A stretch of 64,000 nucleotides of DNA, taken from NCBI GenBank assembly GCA_045047085.1, contig JASFYT010000104.1, forward strand, positions 10,758 to 74,757, in the 5' to 3' direction. Shown piece after piece: positions 26,282 through 35,069 of the stretch. The first letter of the stretch is position 1. Every line of letters starts with the position of its first letter. This stretch comes from GCA-2401155 sp045047085 (lineage in GTDB: Bacteria > Pseudomonadota > Alphaproteobacteria > Rhizobiales > Rhizobiaceae). The translations under genes were made by a program, and so were the position numbers. The notes under the pieces were generated by a model. That model was not told the origin of the DNA. It saw only the letters and a program-made list of their open reading frames with translations, and made no database searches.

Positions 26282-26932
26282 ATGACTAAGAAACTGACGA
26301 TTGACGTAATTTCCGATGTGATGTGCCCATGGTGTTATATCGGCAAACAAAACCTCGATAAAGCCATCGCTTCAATGCCAGATCTTGAGGTGGAGGTGAG
26401 TTGGCGCCCCTATCAGCTAGACCCTACATTACCCAAAGAAGGCAAGGATCGGCAGAAATATCTTAGCGATAAATTTGGCGGACCGGCCGAGGCTGAAAAT
26501 ATATATGAAAACGTAAAAAATGCTGGTGCCAATGTGGGGATTGAATTCAATTTCAAGGCTATGAAAGTCTCACCAAATACGCTTGATGCGCACCGCGTCA
26601 TCCGTTGGGCAGGTGGTATGGGCGCTGAAGTTCAAAACAAGTTGATGAGGAGACTGTTTGAATTGTTCTTCCTTGAAGGCGGACATATCGGAAATGATGA
26701 TGTTTTGGTGGATGCGGCAATCCATGCAGGCATGGATGGTGATTTAGTACGAGAATTGCTTGCTACCGACAAAGACAAAACTGAAGTTCAACAGGAGATT
26801 GAACAGGCCCGGCAAATGGGTGTTACCGGCGTTCCATGTTTTGTGATCGATCAAAAGTTTGCTGTGATGGGCGCACAACCTCCTGAAGCGCTGACACAAG
26901 CATTTCAACAGGCGCTCGATGCTGCAAAATAA
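26282..26932 (+). CDS. DsbA-family (FrnE-like) oxidoreductase
   Basis: A 216-residue thioredoxin-fold protein without a signal peptide. The active-site motif CPWC is in VMCPWCYIGKQNL near residue 16, and the cis-proline loop is GVTGVPCFVID near 180. This is the cytoplasmic FrnE/2-hydroxychromene-2-carboxylate-isomerase-like branch of the DsbA family. The ATG at 26282 lies 17 bases after the previous gene; an in-frame extension to 26168 overlaps that gene and is unlikely. Confidence 0.9.
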   Translation: MTKKLTIDVISDVMCPWCYIGKQNLDKAIASMPDLEVEVSWRPYQLDPTLPKEGKDRQKYLSDKFGGPAEAENIYENVKNAGANVGIEFNFKAMKVSPNTLDAHRVIRWAGGMGAEVQNKLMRRLFELFFLEGGHIGNDDVLVDAAIHAGMDGDLVRELLATDKDKTEVQQEIEQARQMGVTGVPCFVIDQKFAVMGAQPPEALTQAFQQALDAAK

Positions 26933-26946
26933 TTGGCATCCGATCC

Positions 26947-26972
26947 TAGAGCACTTTTCAGATTATGCTCTA
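26947..26972. repeat. Small inverted repeat TAGAGCA/TGCTCTA
   Basis: A 7-bp inverted repeat enclosing CTTTTCAGATTA lies between the convergent DsbA-family and thiN genes. A related copy with the same core is at 19661-19686. It may be a weak terminator or a member of a dispersed small repeat family. Confidence 0.35.
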
Positions 26973-27743
26973 AATTGCTAATCCGGCGGCAATGATTTCT
27001 CCGATGAATTTTTTTGCAACGATCACCTTGTATGTCGCGGAGGTGTTAGACGGAGTAATTTCGATGATATTGCTGATTGCTTCATTGGATGTTCCAATTT
27101 GCACCCCCTGCTCCATAACAAGATTATCAAGCGGATATTTCAACCCTTTGGAATTTTCAAAATTTATTTTTCCGAACGGATAAATCGAAACGCGAGCGCC
27201 TTTTTCAAGTGACAGTTCCACACGGCCACGTGCGGCAAGAATTACATCTGTTTCATCAACCAATATGATGGTTTTTTGAGACGCGAAACGGGCCATCGCA
27301 TGAATGGTTGCCAGGGAATGATCAAAGCGTTTGCCGATTAGACCAAGCCCGATATAAAGCGGCGCATTCGTCAGGACGAGGCATTTTTCGAAATCTGTGC
27401 TGTCCTGTTCCTCTATATGCAATACAGACGTTTTTGTGTCCCAATGGTCGATGTGTTCGAGCGAATCCAAATCTCCAATAATAACGTCCGGTACAATATC
27501 CGAATTATAAAATCGATTTGCTCCGCCATCTGCTGCGATTAAAGCGTAGCCCCGCGCAAGCAGATTGCTCAAGCATTCTCCATCTACATATCCCCCACCA
27601 ATAATGACGGCCGGTTTTTCGAAACTATAACTATTGGAGGTGTTGGGAATCAAAACTTTTACCTTGCCATTAATATCATTTGCGCTATTGAGTAAGCCAT
27701 CCTTTCTGGGGTGCTTCAAGTCTTGAAGCTGAGAAATACCCAT
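26970..27743 (-). CDS. thiN: Thiamine pyrophosphokinase
   Basis: Transfers pyrophosphate from ATP to thiamine, giving thiamine pyrophosphate. The domain begins with VIIGGGYVDGECLSNLLARG, followed by YALIAADGGANRF, DVIIGDLDSL and DSTDFEKCL, the conserved substrate and metal motifs, and then GKRFDHSLATI. The frame is open to the ATG at 27743, but its first 14 codons lie inside the opposite-strand TPP riboswitch and its ribosome site is poor. A TTG at 27653, preceded by AAGG, would remove about 30 unconserved residues and is a realistic true start. The gene is divergent from thiBPQ, fitting salvage of imported thiamine. Confidence 0.9.
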   Translation of the reverse strand: MGISQLQDLKHPRKDGLLNSANDINGKVKVLIPNTSNSYSFEKPAVIIGGGYVDGECLSNLLARGYALIAADGGANRFYNSDIVPDVIIGDLDSLEHIDHWDTKTSVLHIEEQDSTDFEKCLVLTNAPLYIGLGLIGKRFDHSLATIHAMARFASQKTIILVDETDVILAARGRVELSLEKGARVSIYPFGKINFENSKGLKYPLDNLVMEQGVQIGTSNEAISNIIEITPSNTSATYKVIVAKKFIGEIIAAGLAI

Positions 27744-27781
27744 TGAACCTGATCCAAGTAATTTTTGGCGGAGGAAGAAAG
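27702..27781 (+). promoter_or_regulatory. TPP riboswitch (THI element) upstream of thiBPQ
   Basis: The plus strand shows the ordered THI-box parts: P1 CTTTCT (27702-27707) pairing with AGAAAG (27776-27781), GGGGTGC, the GCTGAGA core, ATACCC, then TTGAACCTGATCC and GGCGGAGG. All conserved bases that contact the pyrimidine and the phosphates appear in place. It should sense thiamine pyrophosphate and turn down the thiamine importer genes. Confidence 0.93.
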
Positions 27782-27832
27782 AGATGAGTACATTTGTCTG
27801 AATTTTTCAGATATGTAATGATCATCCTTCCC

Positions 27833-27852
27833 CGCTTCCAACCAAGGAAGCG
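27833..27852 (+). promoter_or_regulatory. Ribosome-site-sequestering hairpin before thiB
   Basis: CGCTTCC and GGAAGCG form a perfect 7-bp stem with loop AACCAA. The right arm contains the thiB Shine-Dalgarno (AAGGAAG), ending three bases before the ATG. CTTCC here can also pair with GGAAG in the 3' part of the riboswitch (27773-27777), a plausible anti-sequestor. It suggests translational control. Confidence 0.6.
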
Positions 27853-27854
27853 AC

Positions 27855-28880
27855 ATGTTGAAATTTTTTTCTACAGTTTTTAAGCTCACTACCGCAGTCG
27901 TTATAACACTGGCTGTGACGGTACCTGCAAGTTCGGCTGATAAGCCGAATTTGACAATTTATACCTATGATTCATTTGCCGCCGATTGGGGGCCTGCACC
28001 AAAAATCAAAGAATCTTTTGAAAAAAACTGTAACTGCACTCTGACCTTTGTTGCAGCAGACAGTTCAATTGGCGCTCTGCGCAAGGTGCAACTGGAGGGT
28101 CCGGATACCAAGGCTGATGTTGTTTTAGGCCTCGATACCAACATCGCAGAAGCTGCGCGTGCGACAGGACTCTTCGCTGAGCATGGCGTTGTCACCACGA
28201 ACCTCGATCTTCCGGAAAAATGGTCTGATAAGGTTTTCCTACCTTTCGATTATAGTTATTTTGCCTTTGTTTATGACACCAATATCGTCAAGAATCCGCC
28301 AACGTCTTTTGCTGAACTTGCAGCCATGCCAGATGACTTTAAAATCGTCATTCAGGACCCGCGCTCCTCCACTCCAGGCCTTGGGTTGGTTCTTTGGGTG
28401 CGTGAAATATTTGGCGACAAGGCACCGGAATACTGGAAATCCCTTGCACCAAAAATCCTTACCGTCACAAAGGGATGGTCAGATGCCTATGGGCTGTTTT
28501 TGAAGAACGAGGCGGATATGGTGCTTTCCTACACCACCTCACCTGCCTATCATTTGATTGCTGATGGAAAATCAAATTATGCATCGGCAAGGTTCAACGA
28601 TGGACATTATATGCAAATTGAAGTTGCTGGCATTTTGAGATCGACCAAACAACAGGAACTTGCAGGAAAGTTCATGCAATTCATGTTGAGTGACGCATTT
28701 CAAGATCTCATTCCAACAACCAATTGGGCCTATACCGTTACCAAAACCAAAAAAGGCCTGCCCAAAGGATTTGAAACACTTCATGTGCCGGAAAAATCAT
28801 TGTTGTTTGATGGTCAGCTTGTAGAGAAAAACCGTAAGGCATACATTTCCGAATGGCTGGACGCTATCGGGAAACAATGA
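27855..28880 (+). CDS. thiB: Thiamine ABC transporter, periplasmic binding protein
   Basis: A 341-residue protein that captures thiamine in the periplasm and hands it to ThiPQ. It has a signal peptide (LTTAVVITLAVTVPASSAD), then NLTIYTYDSFAADWGPAPKI and the typical FEKNCNCTLTFVAADSSIGA and DVVLGLDTN. Late motifs such as MVLSYTTSPAYH fit the ThiB subfamily. It is the first gene of thiBPQ, controlled by the upstream TPP riboswitch. Confidence 0.95.
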   Translation: MLKFFSTVFKLTTAVVITLAVTVPASSADKPNLTIYTYDSFAADWGPAPKIKESFEKNCNCTLTFVAADSSIGALRKVQLEGPDTKADVVLGLDTNIAEAARATGLFAEHGVVTTNLDLPEKWSDKVFLPFDYSYFAFVYDTNIVKNPPTSFAELAAMPDDFKIVIQDPRSSTPGLGLVLWVREIFGDKAPEYWKSLAPKILTVTKGWSDAYGLFLKNEADMVLSYTTSPAYHLIADGKSNYASARFNDGHYMQIEVAGILRSTKQQELAGKFMQFMLSDAFQDLIPTTNWAYTVTKTKKGLPKGFETLHVPEKSLLFDGQLVEKNRKAYISEWLDAIGKQ

Positions 28881-28902
28881 AAACCTGTCAAAAAGGAACT
28901 GA

Positions 28903-30558
28903 GTGATGATGATCTGGAAACAGATCATCCGCTTTCGCTGGTCCCTTTTTCCGGGCGCGCTGTTTGCCGCTGCTTTGTTGGGTTTGATTGGATTATTGCT
29001 TTGGCAATTGGCCGATTTCTCGGCTGAAAAGTCAAGTTGGTTTGCCAGTCTACAGGCTCGTGACTGGCAGATAGTACGCTTTACCGCATTCCAGGCCAGC
29101 CTATCCACCATTCTCTCGCTGGTGGTTGGTGTTCTCTTAGCGTGGAGCCTGCATCATCAAAGGACTTTCCCCGGAAGGCCTATTTTAATCGCCCTTTTGT
29201 CATCTGCGCTGGTGATTCCAACACTGGTACTTGTCCTTGGTCTGGTGACCGTATTTGGCCGAAATGGCTGGCTTAATCAGATCACCAACAGTTTGTTTGA
29301 TTACAATTTTGGTAGTTTTTTATATGGGCTGATGGGAATATTGATCGCTCATGTTTATTTCAACGGATCGTTTGCCGCGCGCAGTCTGCTCAATCGGTTT
29401 GAGACTATCCCGCCGGAAAAATTCAAACTTTGCCGTTCCTTGGGGTTAACAGCCTGGCAGCGATTCATCCTGATTGAATGGCCTGCAATACGCACCACTT
29501 TGCCGGGCCTTGCCGTGACAATTTTTCTGCTATGTTTCACATCCTTTGCAATTGTGCTGATTTTGGGTGGTTCACCGCGTTATAACACACTGGAAGTAAC
29601 TATTTTTGAAGCACTGAAGTTGGATTTTGATATCCCGCGGGCACTTGATTTAGCGGTTTTACAATTGATCATATGTGCAGCACTGGTCATGCTTGCATCG
29701 GGATTTCGTTCCAATACTCAAAAAATTGCAATCCAAGGTTCTTATTCCCAATGGCCAGAACCGCCCCGTATTGGCGGTATTCAAAAGGGGTTGATATTCG
29801 CCTTCGGGTTGGTTTTTCTTCTGCCACTGGGGGCGACAATTCTGGATGGATTGCAGGCAGACTACGCCAAGATATTGAGTGCGGAATCCTTCAGGCGAGC
29901 CTTCGTCACAACCATTGCGATTGCTAGTGGTTCCAGCCTTTTGACCGTGGTTGTTGCATTGTTGATTGCCGCGACGAAACGTAATTTTACGCTTGCGACA
30001 CGGATGAACTCTGGATTATTCGCTGAACTAGCCGAACGTTCCTTGTCATTTTCGGCAATGCTTTATCTGGCAGTACCTTCGCTTGTTCTGGGGTTAGGAT
30101 TTTTCCTGTTGGCGCGTCAGATGCCGGGGCCGCAGAACCTGTGGGCGGCGATCGCCCTTGTGAGTGCCAATTTGTTTATGGCGTTACCATTTGCGCTGAC
30201 AGTTCTTGCCCCGGCTATGGAAAAAACGGGGCTGCGCTATGACAAATTATCCTTTTCTCTGGGCCTTGGCCCATTAGCCCGCTGGCGCAATGGCGAGTGG
30301 CCTTTGCTGCGTAGTGATATCGGTTATGTGTGTGCATTGTCGTTCTGCATATCTATGGGGGATTTGGGAGTGATTGCGCTGTTCGGAAGTCAGGATTTCG
30401 CAACCCTTCCCTGGTATCTTTATCAAATGATGGGTTCATACCGGACCCATGATGCAGCCGGGGTTGCGCTCATTATGTTGATCTTGACGCTCAGTGTATT
30501 TTTAGGATTCCCCCGACTATTTTCCGGTTTAAACGAGGTCAAAAATGCTGAAACTTGA
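28903..30558 (+). CDS. thiP: Thiamine ABC transporter, permease
   Basis: A 551-residue fused permease with two binding-protein-dependent transport domains. About twelve hydrophobic segments are visible. The first EAA-like loop includes RSLGLTAWQRFILIEWPAIR and the second SLGLGPLARWRNGEWPLLRS, the sites that contact the ATPase. A ribosome site AAGGA precedes the ATG by eight bases. Its end overlaps thiQ by 14 bases, indicating translational coupling. Confidence 0.94.
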   Translation: MMMIWKQIIRFRWSLFPGALFAAALLGLIGLLLWQLADFSAEKSSWFASLQARDWQIVRFTAFQASLSTILSLVVGVLLAWSLHHQRTFPGRPILIALLSSALVIPTLVLVLGLVTVFGRNGWLNQITNSLFDYNFGSFLYGLMGILIAHVYFNGSFAARSLLNRFETIPPEKFKLCRSLGLTAWQRFILIEWPAIRTTLPGLAVTIFLLCFTSFAIVLILGGSPRYNTLEVTIFEALKLDFDIPRALDLAVLQLIICAALVMLASGFRSNTQKIAIQGSYSQWPEPPRIGGIQKGLIFAFGLVFLLPLGATILDGLQADYAKILSAESFRRAFVTTIAIASGSSLLTVVVALLIAATKRNFTLATRMNSGLFAELAERSLSFSAMLYLAVPSLVLGLGFFLLARQMPGPQNLWAAIALVSANLFMALPFALTVLAPAMEKTGLRYDKLSFSLGLGPLARWRNGEWPLLRSDIGYVCALSFCISMGDLGVIALFGSQDFATLPWYLYQMMGSYRTHDAAGVALIMLILTLSVFLGFPRLFSGLNEVKNAET

Positions 30559-31171
30559 TCACGTCACATTTCGCCATTTGGGTACAAGCCTAACCTACGA
30601 CTTTTCTCTTGAAGCATCCCCGCAAGAAATTATTGCCATTACCGGTGAAAGTGGCTCTGGCAAGACAACGCTTTTGGAATTGATTGCCGGGTTTTTGGTC
30701 GCCGATGGCGGCACCATGACGTGGCAGGAGAAAGATTTAAAATCTCTCCCGCCGGAACAACGCCCCATCACCATCCTCTTTCAAAACCATAATCTGTTCG
30801 AACACCTCACTGCTGGTCGCAATATTGCACTGGGTATTAAGGGGCATGTTACTTCATCGACCATAGAGGACGGATTAAAAAAGGTAGGGCTTGCGGGGCT
30901 GGAGAACCAAAAGGCATCCACAATGTCAGGCGGCCAACAACAGCGTGTAGCTCTGGCCCGGACGTTTGTGCGTGACACTCCAATTTTATTGCTCGATGAA
31001 CCTTTCAGCGGTCTAGACAAGGCAAACAAGGCGGAAATGTTATCGCTGATTAAGACATTGGCTGAAAAAGAAAACCGCTGTGTTTTGATGATCACTCATG
31101 ATCAAAGCGATTGCGATGCGATTGCCACGCGACAGTTCAAAGTTGAAGATGGACAATTGGTTTCAATCTAA
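30545..31171 (+). CDS. thiQ: Thiamine ABC transporter, ATP-binding protein
   Basis: A 208-residue ABC ATPase energising thiamine import. Walker A is GESGSGKTT, the signature is MSGGQQQRVALART, Walker B is ILLLDEPF and the switch histidine lies in MITHDQSD. It starts inside the 3' end of thiP behind GAGG. Its stop overlaps that of the convergent mfd gene in CTAA, leaving no room for a separate terminator. Confidence 0.94.
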   Translation: MLKLDHVTFRHLGTSLTYDFSLEASPQEIIAITGESGSGKTTLLELIAGFLVADGGTMTWQEKDLKSLPPEQRPITILFQNHNLFEHLTAGRNIALGIKGHVTSSTIEDGLKKVGLAGLENQKASTMSGGQQQRVALARTFVRDTPILLLDEPFSGLDKANKAEMLSLIKTLAEKENRCVLMITHDQSDCDAIATRQFKVEDGQLVSI

Positions 31172-34100
31172 ACAGCTGTCGCGAATTTAGCCAGTTTGCT
31201 CATGATCACAGCCGAACCTTTCAAACGCCTGTCGGCGGATTCCCAATCACGCTGTAAAACAATCGATTGATTGGGCCTAATTTTTGCCAGACTGCCCTGT
31301 TCGCCAATCCATTGCACGAGAGCGGCGGGATTTGGAAAATTATTGGCACGGAACGATATCACCAGACCTTTTGGACCGGCATCCAGTTTTTCCACATTGG
31401 CTTTGAGACACAGACCTTTGAGGAAGACGATTTTTAGCAATTGATCGACCTCATTAGGTAATGGCCCGAACCGGTCAATGAGTTCAGCAGCGAATGCCTC
31501 GATCTCCGGCATTTCTTTCAAATCTGCCAGACGACGATAAAGTCCGAGGCGCAAAGTCAAGTCAGGCACATAGGATTCAGGGATCAGTACCGGTGTACCG
31601 ACAGATATTTGCGGCGACCATTTGTCTTCGCCAGTGAAGTCCGCACCCTCTTTGAGTTCGGCAACTGCTTCTTCCAGCATTTGTTGATAAAGATCGTATC
31701 CCACTTCGCGGATCTGGCCCGATTGTTCTTCGCCGAGCAAATTGCCGGAACCACGGGCATCCAGATCATGGCTGGCAAGCTCGAAGCCTGCGCCCAGCGT
31801 ATCGAGTGATTGTAGCACCTTCAACCGCCGTTCCGCAGTGGCTGTAAGTTTTCGATTTACCGGCAAGGTGAAGAGCGCATATGCCCTCGCTTTGGAGCGC
31901 CCTACCCGACCGCGCAATTGGTAAAGCTGCGCCAGACCGAACATATCGGCCCTGTGGACAATAAGCGTATTGGCGGTTGGAATATCCAGCCCGGATTCAA
32001 CGATCGTGGTTGAAAGCAACACGTCATATTTGCCGTCATAAAATGCATTCATCACATCATCTAGTTCGCCCGGAGCCATCTGACCGTGGGCTATAGCTAC
32101 TCTTAGTTCCGGCACATGCTCATCAAGAAACGCTTTGCGTTCCGCCAGATCACTCACCCGTGGGCAAACGTAAAAACTCTGGCCTCCCCTGTGACGTTCC
32201 CTAAGTAATGCTTCGCGCACAACCAAACTATCAAATGGTGAAATGAAGGTTCGCACTGCCATACGGTCAACCGGCGCTGTGGTGATTAACGATAGTTCAC
32301 GCACGCCGGTTAGTGCCAGTTGCAGGGTACGCGGAATCGGCGTTGCAGAGAGCGTAAGCACATGCACATCGGAGCGGAGTTCTTTCAGCCGCTCCTTGTG
32401 TTTCACGCCAAAGCGTTGTTCTTCGTCAATTACTAACAGACCGAGGCGCTTAAACTTGATTGAATTGCTGAGCAGCGCGTGAGTGCCGACCACCACATCA
32501 ATCGTACCGTCTTCTACCCCCGCCCGTGCGGCAGCCAGTTCCTTGGTTCCAACCAGACGTGAAGCGTGGGCAATCTTCAATGGCAACCCTCTAAGACGTT
32601 CAGAGAAGGTTTTATAATGCTGGCGGGCGAGCAAAGTTGTAGGCACCACAATGGCTACTTGCCGTCCAGCCATGGCGGTTACGAAGGCAGCGCGCAGGGC
32701 GACTTCGGTTTTACCAAAACCCACATCGCCGCAAACCAATCGGTCCATTGGGGTTCCAGAAGCCAGATCGTCTAGCACGTCATCAATAGCGCCTTGTTGG
32801 TCTTCGGTTTCATCGTAAGGGAACCGGGTGACGAATTCATCGTAGACGCCTTCCGTTGCCACAAACCGTTCCGCTGTTCGCAACGCCCGTTCGGCGGCAA
32901 TTTTGATCAGCTGATCAGCCATCTCAAGGATGTTCTTTTTCAGCTTAGCCTTGCGTGCCTGCCACGCGGCACCGCCGAGACGGTCCAGTTGCACCTCACT
33001 ATCGGCATTACCAAAACGTGAAAGCAGTTCGATGTTTTCCACCGGCAGGAATAGTTTGTCATCGCCCAGATAATGGAGCTCCAAACAATCATGAGGGGCA
33101 CCGGCAGCTTCGATTGTCTTCAATCCAATGAAGCGTGCAATGCCGTGATCCACATGAACAACGATATCACCCTCACCAAGGCTCGCCGCCTCGGAAATAA
33201 TGTCGCTGCCTTTTTTGCGTTTGGTACGACGTACCAAACGGTCGCCGAGAATATCCTGTTCGGCAATAACGCTCAATTCGCCTGTAGAAAAACCATGTTC
33301 CAAAGGCAAAATTCCTAAGGCAACTTTGCCTTTGCCAAGTCCTTCGAACCCGTCATAGTTTTCAATCTGTTGGATATTGCCCATGCCGTGTTCGGCAAGA
33401 ACTTTGGATAGTCTCTCGCGGGAACCTGTACTCCAACAGGCAACCAGGACCTTCTTGCCAAGACCACGTTCTTCTGCAGAAAATTCAGTAACCGCTTCAA
33501 AGACATTGGCACCGGAAGAACGTTCCGCTGCGAAGTTTCTAGATTGTTTTCCTTCCAGAGAGGCAACTCTGGTTTGGCCAGTTTCGATGGTTTCAAATGG
33601 AGATAGGATGGTTGCGAACCTATCGCCCAGACTTTGTTTTATCTCATTTTCATCAAGATAGAGACTGTTTGGTTTAATCGGCTTATAGGGTGTTCCCCCG
33701 TCGATCTTTCCGTCAATGGATTGCAAGCGGGCATCGTAATGGTCATTGATCTGGTCGATGCGTTCGTGCACCGCTTCCATCACATTATGACCGATAACCA
33801 AATGGCATTGCTGGAGATAGTCGAACAGGCTGTCGAGTTTTTCGTAAAACAGCGGCAGCCAGTGCTCCATCCCAGCAAAACGCCTGCCCTCGCTGATCGC
33901 TACATAAAGCGCATCGTCGCGGTTGGCTGCACCAAACTGCGATATGTAATTGGTACGAAAGCGGCGAATTTCATCTGCCCCAAACTTGATTTCGCTCATG
34001 GGAGCGATCGTTAGATGTTTGAGTTGGCTGGTGGTGCGCTGGCTCGCCGCATTGAAACCACGAATGGATTCCAAGGTGTCGCCAAAGAAATCTAGCCGCA

Positions 34101-34662
34101 CGGGGCCTTCACTGCCCGGCGCGAAGAAGTCGACAATGCCGCCGCGAACAGCAAATTCACCACGATCTCGCACCGCCGGAGTTCGCTCAAAGCCATTGCT
34201 TGAAAGCCAATCGACGAGCGTATCCATATTGATGCGATTGCCGGGGGCAAAGTGTTTGACCTGATCGACTATTTGCTCAGCAGTAATATTTCGCTGGATT
34301 AGAGCATTTGCCGTAGTGAGAATCAGCAAAGGTTTTTCGATTTTACCAAGGGCTGCAATCCGGCTTAAAGCGTCCACACGCTTAGCGATGATCTCGCCGC
34401 TTGGCGATACACGGTCATAAGGTAGACAATCCCATGCGGGGAGCTGGATTGTCTCCAACCAAGGCGCATAGAATTCGAGACTCTGAGAAATCGAACTTAA
34501 TTGCTGATGATCGTTCGCGACAAAGGCCAGCGCCTTGCCGTTTTCTGCCGTGAGGCCTGCGAGCTTGGTCAGTACCAGCCCTTCAAACCCCTCAGGGACA
34601 CCTGTGATTGCCGTTGCGCGGTCTTCTTCAAAGATTGATTTTAATTGTTGAAATTCCAACAT
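31168..34662 (-). CDS. mfd: Transcription-repair coupling factor
   Basis: A 1164-residue ATP-dependent translocase that removes RNA polymerase stalled at DNA lesions and recruits UvrA. It has the UvrB-like N-terminal part (AWDCLPYDRVSPSGEIIAKR), the polymerase-interacting domain around GDIVVHVDHGIARFIGLKTI, and RecG-type helicase motifs: CGDVGFGKTEVALRAAF (Walker A), VIDEEQRFGVKHKE (DEEQ box), TLSATPIPRTLQLAL and QLRGRVGRSKARAYALF. The C-terminal TRCF domain is complete. Length is normal. It follows sdhE on the same strand. Confidence 0.97.
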   Translation of the reverse strand: MLEFQQLKSIFEEDRATAITGVPEGFEGLVLTKLAGLTAENGKALAFVANDHQQLSSISQSLEFYAPWLETIQLPAWDCLPYDRVSPSGEIIAKRVDALSRIAALGKIEKPLLILTTANALIQRNITAEQIVDQVKHFAPGNRINMDTLVDWLSSNGFERTPAVRDRGEFAVRGGIVDFFAPGSEGPVRLDFFGDTLESIRGFNAASQRTTSQLKHLTIAPMSEIKFGADEIRRFRTNYISQFGAANRDDALYVAISEGRRFAGMEHWLPLFYEKLDSLFDYLQQCHLVIGHNVMEAVHERIDQINDHYDARLQSIDGKIDGGTPYKPIKPNSLYLDENEIKQSLGDRFATILSPFETIETGQTRVASLEGKQSRNFAAERSSGANVFEAVTEFSAEERGLGKKVLVACWSTGSRERLSKVLAEHGMGNIQQIENYDGFEGLGKGKVALGILPLEHGFSTGELSVIAEQDILGDRLVRRTKRKKGSDIISEAASLGEGDIVVHVDHGIARFIGLKTIEAAGAPHDCLELHYLGDDKLFLPVENIELLSRFGNADSEVQLDRLGGAAWQARKAKLKKNILEMADQLIKIAAERALRTAERFVATEGVYDEFVTRFPYDETEDQQGAIDDVLDDLASGTPMDRLVCGDVGFGKTEVALRAAFVTAMAGRQVAIVVPTTLLARQHYKTFSERLRGLPLKIAHASRLVGTKELAAARAGVEDGTIDVVVGTHALLSNSIKFKRLGLLVIDEEQRFGVKHKERLKELRSDVHVLTLSATPIPRTLQLALTGVRELSLITTAPVDRMAVRTFISPFDSLVVREALLRERHRGGQSFYVCPRVSDLAERKAFLDEHVPELRVAIAHGQMAPGELDDVMNAFYDGKYDVLLSTTIVESGLDIPTANTLIVHRADMFGLAQLYQLRGRVGRSKARAYALFTLPVNRKLTATAERRLKVLQSLDTLGAGFELASHDLDARGSGNLLGEEQSGQIREVGYDLYQQMLEEAVAELKEGADFTGEDKWSPQISVGTPVLIPESYVPDLTLRLGLYRRLADLKEMPEIEAFAAELIDRFGPLPNEVDQLLKIVFLKGLCLKANVEKLDAGPKGLVISFRANNFPNPAALVQWIGEQGSLAKIRPNQSIVLQRDWESADRRLKGSAVIMSKLAKFATAV

Positions 34663-34665
34663 GGG

Positions 34666-34923
34666 CTATTTCGCGTTTTCCACTTGGAAGGCCAATATTC
34701 TATCAAACATCTCGCCAGCTACATCTGCAGGTGTTTCAATTTCTCCAGTGAACCATGATAGTAAATCCCGGTCGAGATGGGTTGAAATGGCTTCAAATGC
34801 ATCTACATCCGCATCACTCAGATCAGCAAGATTTGCAGCGGCAAAACCACCAAGAAGGATATCCATTTCCTTGATGCCACGATGATTGGCACGATAAAGC
34901 AGTTGCTTGCGTCTGGCATCCAT
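34666..34923 (-). CDS. sdhE: FAD assembly factor SdhE (succinate dehydrogenase flavinylation)
   Basis: An 85-residue protein from the ATG at 34923: DARRKQLLYRANHRGIKEMD then ILLGGFA. The RANHRGIKEMD segment contains the RGxxE motif needed for covalent flavin attachment to succinate dehydrogenase. A longer frame upstream to 35052 would overlap the divergent recG start and is not conserved in character. The place between recG and mfd is the usual Hyphomicrobiales order. Confidence 0.93.
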   Translation of the reverse strand: MDARRKQLLYRANHRGIKEMDILLGGFAAANLADLSDADVDAFEAISTHLDRDLLSWFTGEIETPADVAGEMFDRILAFQVENAK

Positions 34924-35069
34924 TGGTGGTGTTTTCCGATTAGTGATTATTGCTTTGAACACTATTTTGCAACGGCTGAAAACCCCGGAATGAAAATGGT
35001 GACAATAAATCTTGCTTGGACCAGAATCAAGAGCTAGACGGCTGCTTGCCAAACTGGCAAAGTTTCCTC

